Position numbers and translations under genes: made by a program | NCBI GenBank assembly: GCA_964583095.1 | Contig: CAZOVB010000105.1 | Coordinates: 1-9,533, forward strand | Length of the DNA: 9,533 bases | Direction: 5' to 3' | Origin: CAZOVB01 sp964583095 | GTDB taxonomy: Bacteria > Planctomycetota > Phycisphaerae > SM23-33 | Notes under the pieces: generated by a model | Told to the model about the DNA's origin: nothing | Databases searched by the model: none | The model's input: the letters and a program-made list of their open reading frames with translations, nothing else | Shown: in pieces, positions 1 through 5,558 of the stretch | How positions within the stretch are numbered: the first letter of the stretch is position 1 | Layout of the letters: each line of letters begins with the position of its first letter

Positions 1-394
1 CCGGGCGTTTGTCCTCCCGGCAGGACCCGATGGAACGCGGGCAACCTTCGCCTGGTCTGCCGGCCTGGCCATCAGCGCCTCGGTGCAGGATGAAGCCCTG
101 GCCTTGGAGGCCTGGCAAAAGCTTCTCGCCGGCATTCAGCGGTGGAAGATTCCCGCTCCGCGCAGGTCGCTGGCCTCCCTGCTGGAGCAGATCGAGCCGA
201 GAAAGGCCCCCTCTGCCGACGTGATCCGACAGGCCATGGAATCCATGTACGCTCCTACGAGCCTGGTGAACTACGCCCGGTTCGACAATCTCTTTTGGAA
301 GGAAATCGAGGAACCGCTGCTTCGGGATCCCTCTGCCCGTGCAGGCCCGCTGGCCAAGCGGGCCGCACCGGCTCTCCGGGAGGCCCTGGAGTGA
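1..394 (+). CDS. Sugar ABC transporter solute-binding protein, C-terminal part (5' truncated)
   Basis: The frame is open from base 2 and ends at the TGA at 392-394, giving 130 residues of a protein whose start lies outside the window. The fragment reads like the last third of a family 1 extracellular sugar-binding protein: a beta-strand-rich stretch ending in AWSAGLAISASVQDEAL, where these proteins say that the protein is restored as 'special' residues before 'LAWEFLKFL', then an alpha-helical tail (EAWQKLLAGIQRW, PSADVIRQAMESMYAPTS, FDNLFWKEIEEPLL). Its best support is context: its stop overlaps the GTG start of a sugar permease by 4 bp, the usual order in binding-protein/permease operons. 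It would capture a sugar or oligosaccharide outside the cytoplasmic membrane and deliver it to the permease. The substrate cannot be told from this fragment. The signal peptide or lipobox expected at the N-terminus is not in view. Confidence 0.72.
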   Translation, partial: RAFVLPAGPDGTRATFAWSAGLAISASVQDEALALEAWQKLLAGIQRWKIPAPRRSLASLLEQIEPRKAPSADVIRQAMESMYAPTSLVNYARFDNLFWKEIEEPLLRDPSARAGPLAKRAAPALREALE

Positions 395-2232
395 TCAGCC
401 CCTACCTCGCGACCCTGCTGCGATTCCTGTTCTTGGCCACTGCCCTTGGAGCAGGGACGGTTCTGCTGTATCGGCTGTTGCGACGCTGCCAAGCCGGGGA
501 AGACACCGCCGCGGGGTATGCCTTCCTGCTGCCCTGGCTGCTGGGGGCCGTCGTCTTCTCCCTGGTCCCCATGCTCCTTTCGCTGGGACTGAGCTTCACC
601 AGGTACAACGTACTGGCCAGCCCGGACTGGATCGGCTGGGAGCATTACGCCCGGATTCTCTCGGGAGATCCGATCTTCCTCACCGTCGCCTCCAACACCG
701 CCCTGTTCGCCCTCTTCGCCGTCGTGCTGGGCATTGTTTCCTCGCTGGCAGCGGCCATGCTCATGAGCCTGGACATGCGAGGCATGGGCATCTTCCGAGC
801 GGTCGTCTACCTGCCCTCGGTGATCCCTGCCGTCTCCACCGCACTGCTGTGGCGATGGATCTTCGCCCCCAACGGTCTGGTCAACGCCCTGCTGGCCTTT
901 TTCAACATTTCCGGCCCCGAGTGGTTCGACAATCCCGACTGGGTGATACCTGCCTTTGTGATCATGAGCCTCCAGGGGGCCTGCGGGAACAACATGGTCA
1001 TCTTCCTGGCGCGGATCCGGGCGGTGGACGTGCAGATCCACGAAGCCGCCGCCCTGGACGGCGCGGGCCTCTGGGCCCGCTTCCGCCATATCACCCTGCC
1101 GCAGATCTCCCCGGTGATCTTCTACCACTTGGTCACCGGGCTGATCGGATCGCTGATGATCTTCACCCAGCCTATGTTCATCCAGACTCCCGGGCGCAGC
1201 GGGCTCTTCTACGTCCCATACATCTACCAGACCGGCTGGGAGCAGGGCGCCATGGGCTACGCCTGCGCGCTGAGCTGGATCCTGTTCATCGCCCTGATGC
1301 TCCTGACGATGCTCCTGCTGGTCACCTCCCGCAAGTGGGTACACTACGAAAGCCAGGACGCCCTGATGATCACCCAGGGACGCGTCCTCCAGCCGGGCAG
1401 GGCGCGAAGATCCCTCTGGCTGGCCGGCGTCGTGCTCTTCTCAGCCGTAATGCTCCTGCCGATCGTCTGGATGGTATCGACCTCACTCAAGAGTCAGCCC
1501 CAGTTGCGGCAGGTCCTGGGCACGGCCCGGGGGCCCATGGAGCATTTCGTCGATTTTCCCCTGCACCCGGAGAACTACGCCGACGCCTGGTCCGCCCTGC
1601 CCTTTGGACGCTTCGTCTGGAATTCCGTGTTCATTGCCGTCCTGGCCATCGGGGGCGAGCTGCTCTCTGCCTCCCTGGCTGCCTACGGCTTTGCGCGTTT
1701 CAACCTGCGAGGCCGGAGGTGGCTCTTTGGCCTGCTGCTGGCTACGCTGATGATCCCCCCGGTGGTGATGATGGTTCCGATCTTCCTGATCTGGACGCGA
1801 CTGGGACTGGTGGGCACGTTTGATCCGCTGGTCCTGGCCTCGCTGCTGGGAGGCGGAGGCCTGTACGTCTTCATCTTCCATCAGTTCTTCAAGACCCTCC
1901 CTCAGGAGCTGGAAGAAGCCGCCCGCATCGACGGGGCCTCGCATGCGAGAATCTTCTTTCGGATCATCCTGCCCCAGAGCCTCCCGGTGATGATGGTCGT
2001 GTTTCTGATCAGCTTCCAGGCCCACTGGAACGACTTTCTCGGGCCCCTGCTGTATCTCGACCGCCAGGAGCAGTACACCATGACGCTGGGCCTGCGGTAC
2101 TTCCAGGCCAATTACCTCGGCCAGGAGCTGCGGTGGCACTGGCTGATGGCCATCACCACGGTGATGGCCCTGCCGACGGTCGTGATCTTCCTGCTGACCC
2201 AGCGGACCTTCTTCACCCGAGGCAGGCGCTGA
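391..2232 (+). CDS. Fused MalF-MalG type sugar ABC transporter permease (two permease domains in one chain)
   Basis: This 613-residue membrane protein would form the whole translocation channel of a carbohydrate importer. Residues 1-325 are a MalF/UgpA-type permease: an extra N-terminal helix (about 5-28), then helices near 43-68, 102-126, 134-157, 185-208, 238-262 and 288-311. The EAA loop that contacts the ATPase is E218-A-A-A-L-D-G, followed by FRHITLPQISP. Residues 326-613 are a MalG-type permease with helices near 344-362, 409-433, 443-468, 477-499, 530-550 and 583-602, and a second EAA loop E508-E-A-A-R-I-D-G. These subunits are normally two separate genes of about 300 codons each, so the fusion is unusual. 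The GTG start at 391 overlaps the upstream TGA (GTGA) and has a Shine-Dalgarno GGGAGG at 378-383, 7 nt away. The frame stays open upstream to 142, but that extension overlaps the binding-protein gene and is not credible. No ATPase gene is nearby. Confidence 0.9.
   Translation: MISPYLATLLRFLFLATALGAGTVLLYRLLRRCQAGEDTAAGYAFLLPWLLGAVVFSLVPMLLSLGLSFTRYNVLASPDWIGWEHYARILSGDPIFLTVASNTALFALFAVVLGIVSSLAAAMLMSLDMRGMGIFRAVVYLPSVIPAVSTALLWRWIFAPNGLVNALLAFFNISGPEWFDNPDWVIPAFVIMSLQGACGNNMVIFLARIRAVDVQIHEAAALDGAGLWARFRHITLPQISPVIFYHLVTGLIGSLMIFTQPMFIQTPGRSGLFYVPYIYQTGWEQGAMGYACALSWILFIALMLLTMLLLVTSRKWVHYESQDALMITQGRVLQPGRARRSLWLAGVVLFSAVMLLPIVWMVSTSLKSQPQLRQVLGTARGPMEHFVDFPLHPENYADAWSALPFGRFVWNSVFIAVLAIGGELLSASLAAYGFARFNLRGRRWLFGLLLATLMIPPVVMMVPIFLIWTRLGLVGTFDPLVLASLLGGGGLYVFIFHQFFKTLPQELEEAARIDGASHARIFFRIILPQSLPVMMVVFLISFQAHWNDFLGPLLYLDRQEQYTMTLGLRYFQANYLGQELRWHWLMAITTVMALPTVVIFLLTQRTFFTRGRR
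1355..1368 (+). promoter_or_regulatory. Possible internal ribosome binding site and start for the MalG-type half
   Basis: At the junction of the two permease domains, AGGA at 1355-1358 lies 7 nt before an in-frame ATG at 1366-1368 (residue 326 of the fusion). Starting there would give a 288-residue protein, the normal size of a MalG-type subunit. The ATG is overlapped by an out-of-frame TGA (1364-1366), making the TGATG arrangement typical of translationally coupled gene pairs. This may be a relic of two separate genes, or a working internal start that makes a free second subunit as well as the fusion. It is seen in sequence only; use is not shown. Confidence 0.4.
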
Positions 2233-2235
2233 GAA

Positions 2236-3363
2236 TCAGGGCAGGAACTTGCTGACGTACTTGAGCTTGTCGGGCAGATACTGCCTGGCCACAAACTCCA
2301 GCCCGTGCTTGGCCAGGGCCTGCTGCTCGACGCGCACCCCCATCTTGAGCATCTTGTGGACCGCGCTCTGCCAGCCCTTGTAATGGCGGATGAACGGGTC
2401 GTTGGCCAGGGCGTCGTTGGCGCGTTTCTTGTCCACTTCCTTCAGCGGATGCGTGGGCAGATCGTACTGCTTGATGTCCTCGGGCGTCACGCCCAAAAAC
2501 CGCGCCTGGGGCACGCAGAAGTACTCGTTGAGATGGGCTGCATTGCCCGAGCCGACCTTGAGCGTGCGGTAGATGTTGAAATACCCGTACGGGTCGCCAT
2601 CGGTGAAGACGTACACCGGCAGGGACTTCTCATCGGCCAGGCGCCGGATGAACCTCCTGCACGCCCGGCTGGGCACGCCCCCCATCGATACCAAAATGCA
2701 GTGATGCTCGTCGAAGAAATCCTCCTCGACCAGTCGCTCGAACATGCCCTTGGTCTCCACGGCCAGGATGAACTTCGCCTGAGTCTTGAAGCCCAGCTCC
2801 TCCACGACCGTCGGAACCGAATACGCCCCGGAGCCGAAACGCGTGCAGTCGATCTCCAACAGGTTGCCCGTGCGGCGGTCCCGGTCGACGACGATCAATT
2901 CGCCGGCCACCTCCCCCCCGTGTTCGTCGGCACGGAAGTGGATCTGCTCGCGGTTGACGCTGAGCATGGCCTCTACATCGTCCATGACCGTGTCGGACTC
3001 GTCCTGGCCGGCGAAGGCGGCGTCGCCCCAGTTGTAGGCCTGGTAGTAAGCTTCACGTTTCGTCGAATGACGGTCGGACTGGATCAGATCCAGGCTCATT
3101 GCCAGCATCTTGAGCGTCTGGGCGAAGGTTTTGACGGTATTGACCGTCAACGTGCGGACCTTCTGCTTGCCCCGCAGGCGGAAATGCCCCGCCTTGGGCT
3201 GATAGGAAACATTGCTCAGGCTGCGGATGGGAAGCTTCATCTGCGGCTTCTGCTGCTTGCAGATGCGCTGATAGACCGTGCGGGCCTCGCTGCGGATCTG
3301 CTTGACCACCGCTTCCCGGGAAATATCGGTACTGGATTTCTTACGGGCTGTCTTCTTGGCCAA
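2236..3363 (-). CDS. top6A: DNA topoisomerase VI subunit A (Spo11/Top6A family)
   Basis: The 375-residue protein matches the archaeal Top6A subunit in length and motifs. The winged-helix CAP domain (about 70-150) holds STKREAYYQAYNW, where Tyr107 (second Tyr of YY) is the expected DNA-cleaving residue. The Toprim domain (about 196-365) has the metal-binding Glu203 in AVETKGMF and Asp255/Asp257 in FTDGDPYGYFNIYRTLK, followed by RFLGVTPEDI. The basic, low-complexity N-terminus (MAKKTARKKSS) is probably disordered. In topoisomerase VI, A2B2 tetramers with a GHKL ATPase B subunit make a double-strand break and pass a duplex through it. No B gene adjoins it: downstream lies a convergent permease and upstream an ATP-cone gene. 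The start is a TTG at 3361-3363 with no good Shine-Dalgarno; a CTG at 3379-3381 is the only other in-frame start candidate before a TGA at 3382-3384. It could be the last gene of the nrdR operon, 96 bp after the preceding stop. Confidence 0.93.
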   Translation of the reverse strand: MAKKTARKKSSTDISREAVVKQIRSEARTVYQRICKQQKPQMKLPIRSLSNVSYQPKAGHFRLRGKQKVRTLTVNTVKTFAQTLKMLAMSLDLIQSDRHSTKREAYYQAYNWGDAAFAGQDESDTVMDDVEAMLSVNREQIHFRADEHGGEVAGELIVVDRDRRTGNLLEIDCTRFGSGAYSVPTVVEELGFKTQAKFILAVETKGMFERLVEEDFFDEHHCILVSMGGVPSRACRRFIRRLADEKSLPVYVFTDGDPYGYFNIYRTLKVGSGNAAHLNEYFCVPQARFLGVTPEDIKQYDLPTHPLKEVDKKRANDALANDPFIRHYKGWQSAVHKMLKMGVRVEQQALAKHGLEFVARQYLPDKLKYVSKFLP

Positions 3364-3459
3364 TTGATGAATCCAATTCAGTCAGGTTCAGCCGGGGGGA
3401 ATCTTCCTGTCCCGGGCCGATGGAGGGTTGCGATACTCTCAGATGCTCCCCGGCGGGAA
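3364..3459 (-). other. Spacer between ATP-cone gene and top6A
   Basis: This 96-bp gap separates two genes on the minus strand. Neither a convincing promoter nor a hairpin followed by T residues was found, so read-through from the upstream gene into top6A is the simplest reading. It is much longer than the 19-bp gap between nrdR and the ATP-cone gene, so a weak promoter of its own cannot be excluded. Confidence 0.35.
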
Positions 3460-4005
3460 CTACTTCTGAGGTGCCGGCCGGACGGGAACCGCATCGGCCA
3501 GGCCCAGCTCGGCCATGCGCGTGTTGAGCCTGTCCAGGACCTCCTGCCGGGAGACAGAGGACATCTGCCCACAAAGCAGGTCGTTTTCGATCTGCCCGGC
3601 CAGGATGCGTGCGGTGGTCGGGTCGATATTCCAGCTTCGCACGGCCAGTTCTTCCAGCCAACGCCGATCCCAGCAGGCGCTCTTGCCGTCGGCATAGAGG
3701 ACGCGCAGCTGCTCTCGTCGAATGGCTCGCCAGTCGCGGTGGGCTTCCATGGCCTGGGCGGCCTGGGCGAGTTCGGCCCGATTGAGCACCTTCAGGACCA
3801 TCTCCAGCAAGACGGCCGAAGAGAGGCATCTTCGCCCGCTGCGCCTGAGAAAGATGCCGATGGCCTGGGCCAGGTCGTTGGCGTCGCGATATCGGCCGCC
3901 GGTGGCCTGGATCGCGCGCCAGATGGCCCCGGCCAACTTGGCCCCACAGAACAATTCAACCCCTCCGTCCCGTTTGATCACCCGGACCGTCCCTGTCCCA
4001 TTCAT
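3460..4005 (-). CDS. Small ATP-cone domain protein of unknown function, next to nrdR
   Basis: The 181-residue protein opens with an ATP-cone (about 7-90): VRVIKRDGGVELFCGAKLAGAIW matches the family pattern of a V-x-K-R-D-G strand and hairpin followed by K-L helix, and the helices LAQAIGIFLRR and LLEMVLKVLNRAELAQAAQAM complete the fold. ATP-cones bind ATP or dATP and act as nucleotide sensors in ribonucleotide reductases and NrdR. Residues 91-181 are unassigned and look helical (RRWLEELAVRSW, TARILAGQIENDLL, SRQEVLDRLNTRMAELGL). No catalytic reductase domain, zinc ribbon or helix-turn-helix is visible, so this is neither a reductase nor a second NrdR. The chosen ATG at 4003-4005 has Shine-Dalgarno AAGGAG at 4013-4018, 7 nt upstream; an ATG ten codons earlier would overlap nrdR and lacks that spacing. 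The gap to the nrdR stop is 19 bp, so it is almost certainly cotranscribed with nrdR. The precise function is unknown. Confidence 0.85.
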   Translation of the reverse strand: MNGTGTVRVIKRDGGVELFCGAKLAGAIWRAIQATGGRYRDANDLAQAIGIFLRRSGRRCLSSAVLLEMVLKVLNRAELAQAAQAMEAHRDWRAIRREQLRVLYADGKSACWDRRWLEELAVRSWNIDPTTARILAGQIENDLLCGQMSSVSRQEVLDRLNTRMAELGLADAVPVRPAPQK

Positions 4006-4012
4006 GGCGGTT

Positions 4013-4018
4013 CTCCTT
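4013..4018 (-). promoter_or_regulatory. Ribosome binding site of the ATP-cone gene
   Basis: On the minus strand this reads AAGGAG, a near-perfect Shine-Dalgarno 7 nt before the ATG at 4003-4005. It decides the start of the ATP-cone protein in favour of the shorter form. Confidence 0.75.
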
Positions 4019-4024
4019 GGAGGT

Positions 4025-4519
4025 TCACTCGTCAAACAAGCCCGTCTGTTCCGGGCCCACCGATGGGGTGTTCTGGATTTCCTCTGCCTCGTTGATCAAC
4101 TGGCCCACGTCGGCAAACTCCCGATACACACTGGCAAATCGCACGTAGGCGATCTTGTCCACTTCGGCCAGGGCCGCACTGGCTGCATCCCCGATAAAGG
4201 AACTGGGAACATCCCGATCGTACGTCTGGAAGATCCGCTCTTCGGTCTGCTCCACGATGTGCAGAATCTGCTCGGCGCTGATGGGCCTCTTGTAACAGGC
4301 CTTCTGGAGCCCGTTGATGAGCTTCTGGCGCTCGTAGGGAACCCGCGAATTGTCCTTCTTGACCACCATCAGGCGAATCCCCTCCTCGGGGCGTTCGTAC
4401 GTCGTGAACCGTCGATCGCAGCTGAGGCAGTGCCGGCGACGGCGCACCGCTTTGCCCCCCTGGCTGCTTCGAGAGTCCACAACCTTGTCATTGTCTTGGC
4501 CACAATAGGGACATTGCAT
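4025..4519 (-). CDS. nrdR: Transcriptional repressor NrdR
   Basis: NrdR is a zinc- and nucleotide-binding repressor of ribonucleotide reductase genes that senses ATP/dATP. The 164-residue protein begins MQCPYCGQDNDKVVDSR, the diagnostic NrdR N-terminus. Its zinc ribbon uses Cys3, Cys6, Cys31 and Cys34, with the basic DNA-binding stretch RRRRHCLSCDRRFTTYER. The ATP-cone spans about 49-139 (VVKKDNSRVPYERQKLINGL, ending YVRFASVYREFADV). The tail NEAEEIQNTPSVGPEQTGLFDE is acidic and slightly longer than usual. The start at 4517-4519 is fixed by homology to the family; the frame is open back to 4741 but that extension has no family resemblance and runs through the promoter. The Shine-Dalgarno is weak. 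Its promoter carries two NrdR boxes, implying autoregulation. No reductase gene is in the window. Confidence 0.97.
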   Translation of the reverse strand: MQCPYCGQDNDKVVDSRSSQGGKAVRRRRHCLSCDRRFTTYERPEEGIRLMVVKKDNSRVPYERQKLINGLQKACYKRPISAEQILHIVEQTEERIFQTYDRDVPSSFIGDAASAALAEVDKIAYVRFASVYREFADVGQLINEAEEIQNTPSVGPEQTGLFDE

Positions 4520-4548
4520 GGGCGCGTTCCGACAGGCGAGAAAGGAAC

Positions 4549-4564
4549 ATCCAATATATAGATC
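4549..4564 (-). promoter_or_regulatory. NrdR box 1 (start-site proximal)
   Basis: The plus-strand sequence ATCCAATATATAGATC agrees with the known NrdR-box consensus (acaCwAtATaTwGwgt) at all eleven positions of the core from the first C to the w after G. On the minus strand it begins at the predicted transcription start and lies 29 bp before the nrdR ATG, where bound repressor would block initiation. Its partner box lies 31 bp away. Confidence 0.8.
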
Positions 4565-4571
4565 ATTAGTA

Positions 4572-4600
4572 AGTGTAGTAACCAATATCTTGGGTGTCAA
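4572..4600 (-). promoter_or_regulatory. nrdR promoter, sigma-70 type
   Basis: On the minus strand a perfect -35 TTGACA (plus coordinates 4595-4600) is followed after exactly 17 bp by TACACT (4572-4577), four of six matches to the -10 consensus. The start of transcription would fall near 4565, giving a leader of about 45 nt before nrdR. NrdR box 2 fills the spacer and box 1 covers the start site. The promoter would drive nrdR, the ATP-cone gene and possibly top6A. Confidence 0.75.
4580..4595 (-). promoter_or_regulatory. NrdR box 2 (within the promoter spacer)
   Basis: The plus-strand sequence AACCAATATCTTGGGT matches the NrdR-box consensus at 12 of 16 positions, including the central CAATAT-T-TG. 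It occupies nearly the whole spacer between the -35 and -10 of the nrdR promoter. Its offset from box 1 is 31 bp, about three helical turns, which is the usual spacing of paired NrdR boxes in other bacteria. Confidence 0.75.
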
Positions 4601-4626
4601 TGCGCCGGGCGAGGATTTGACATTTT

Positions 4627-4642
4627 TGGGGGATATCCCCCA
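4627..4642. repeat. 16-bp perfect palindrome in the nrdR/mgtC divergent region
   Basis: TGGGGGATATCCCCCA reads the same on both strands with no loop. It lies 27 bp beyond the -35 of the nrdR promoter and 144 bp before the mgtC-like ATG. A run of T precedes it on the plus strand and there is no T run after it on either strand, so it is not an intrinsic terminator. A dimeric-protein binding site is possible but the protein is unknown. Confidence 0.45.
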
Positions 4643-4659
4643 GCCATCCCAAGATCTTC

Positions 4660-4780
4660 CTGCCTTGCCCCGCCGGTAAAGGCAGAAGCCAGAAAAGAAC
4701 CCTTTGGAAACGGCCAGGGCGATAAACTCCTTTGCAGGCAAAACCTTGGGCTTTCAAGGGCCCCTGAACCGATAAAAGGA
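4660..4780 (+). promoter_or_regulatory. Possible structured leader of the mgtC-like gene
   Basis: The region upstream of the mgtC-like gene can form several hairpins: CTGCCTT (4660-4666) with AAGGCAG (4679-4685), and CCTTG (4744-4748) with CAAGG (4755-4759). In addition, TCCTTT at 4728-4733 is exactly complementary to the Shine-Dalgarno AAAGGA at 4775-4780, so it could hide the ribosome binding site. The heptamer CGATAAA occurs twice (4720-4726 and 4770-4776). I could not match it to M-box, fluoride, cobalamin, c-di-GMP or other riboswitch consensus sequences, and no clear rightward promoter was found. Confidence 0.3.
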
Positions 4781-4785
4781 TCACC

Positions 4786-5502
4786 ATGGAACTGTTTGGA
4801 TGGCAAATCCCCCAGTGGCTGGCAGGACAGCCCTATGAAACGGCCTTTCGACTGGTCCTGGCCGGTATCCTCGGAGGCCTGGTCGGAGCCGAGCGAGAAC
4901 ACCACGGCCGCGCAGCCGGCTTCCGTACGCAGATCCTCGTCTGCCTCGGGGCCGCACTGGCCATGACCGTCAGCCTGAACTTCCAGCGGGAATTCGGCGA
5001 CTGGAGCAGCAGCAACGCCGTCCGGGTGGATCCGGCCCGGGTGGCCTACGGCGTGATGACCGGCATCGGCTTCCTGGGGGCCGGCTCCATCATACGCTCC
5101 GGGGCCGGCATCCGCGGGCTGACCACCGCAGCAAGCCTCTGGTGTACCGCAGCGATCGGACTGGCCTCGGGTTTTGGCATGTACGCCCCTGCCCTGATCA
5201 CTACCGCCCTGACCATCGCAACGCTCTGGCTGCTTCGCAGCCTGGATCGACGCATACCCAACCTTCAGGAAGTACAGATCCACGCGGACTTTACCGCCGG
5301 CGATGCCGATCACGAGGCCGCCCTTCGCGAGCATCTTACAGCTCTCAAGCTTCGCTGGAAGATCACCTGCATCGAGCAGGATATGGCCCGGGACAACCTG
5401 GGAATCGACGCAAACGTCGAACTCAAAAGGCCTTACTCCCGGGGAACCCTGGCCAGGGAACTGCAGAAAATGCCCGGCCTGAAGTCCATCCGGATCTGCT
5501 AA
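4786..5502 (+). CDS. MgtC/SapB family inner-membrane protein
   Basis: The 238-residue protein has the MgtC signature: GILGGLVGAEREHHGRAAGFRTQ (about 28-49) with the conserved GAERE and RT, then GVMTGIGFLGAGSI (89-102) and GIRGLTTAASLWCTAAIGLASG (108-129). Five hydrophobic segments lie at about 20-36, 48-66, 85-104, 110-130 and 134-151. Residues 160-238 form a soluble C-terminal domain that resembles the ACT-like tail found in long members. Proteins of this family are linked to growth at low magnesium and, in some pathogens, to control of the F-type ATP synthase; YhiD/SapB members in environmental bacteria have no settled function. The ATG at 4786 has Shine-Dalgarno AAAGGA at 4775-4780, 5 nt upstream. 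It is divergent from nrdR and followed after 56 bp by a peptidase gene on the same strand. Confidence 0.92.
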   Translation: MELFGWQIPQWLAGQPYETAFRLVLAGILGGLVGAEREHHGRAAGFRTQILVCLGAALAMTVSLNFQREFGDWSSSNAVRVDPARVAYGVMTGIGFLGAGSIIRSGAGIRGLTTAASLWCTAAIGLASGFGMYAPALITTALTIATLWLLRSLDRRIPNLQEVQIHADFTAGDADHEAALREHLTALKLRWKITCIEQDMARDNLGIDANVELKRPYSRGTLARELQKMPGLKSIRIC

Positions 5503-5547
5503 GACCCCTTGCTTCAGCCCCCTTGGCAACAGACCGATGTTGTCTCC

Positions 5548-5552
5548 GGAGG
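5548..5552 (+). promoter_or_regulatory. Ribosome binding site of the metallopeptidase gene
   Basis: GGAGG, 6 nt before the ATG at 5559-5561. It selects this start, which also begins a clear signal peptide, over the much longer open frame that reaches back to 5142 inside the mgtC-like gene. Confidence 0.75.
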
Positions 5553-5558
5553 CCTGAC

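Noticed and set aside
339..1823. Plus-strand 494-codon open frame overlapping the permease, and an antisense frame at 271-1344
   Set aside because: Both translations are rich in Arg, Pro, Gly, His or Gln and lack domains, while the overlapping permease frame has membrane helices and EAA loops.
3341..3829. Minus-strand 162-codon frame with a repeated 'IG..QEDSP' phrase at its end
   Set aside because: It overlaps the ATP-cone gene and the top6A start in another frame, and the two copies differ at the DNA level, so the repeat looks coincidental.
2305..4095. Long plus-strand open frame of 596 codons opposite top6A, the ATP-cone gene and nrdR
   Set aside because: It runs antisense to three genes with clear family motifs, and its translation is low-complexity and matches no family. 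It is a by-product of high GC content.
4600..4620. Tiny leader ORF (ATG at 4600, six codons) upstream of the mgtC-like gene
   Set aside because: No ribosome binding site and no composition suggestive of a regulatory leader peptide; such short frames arise by chance.
4627..4642. Palindrome as an intrinsic terminator
   Set aside because: It has no loop, the T run comes before it on the plus strand rather than after, and no gene ends towards it.
4520..4741. N-terminal extension of NrdR
   Set aside because: The extension covers the promoter and NrdR boxes and has no family resemblance. NrdR proteins start with M-x-C-P-x-C, which fits the ATG at 4517-4519.
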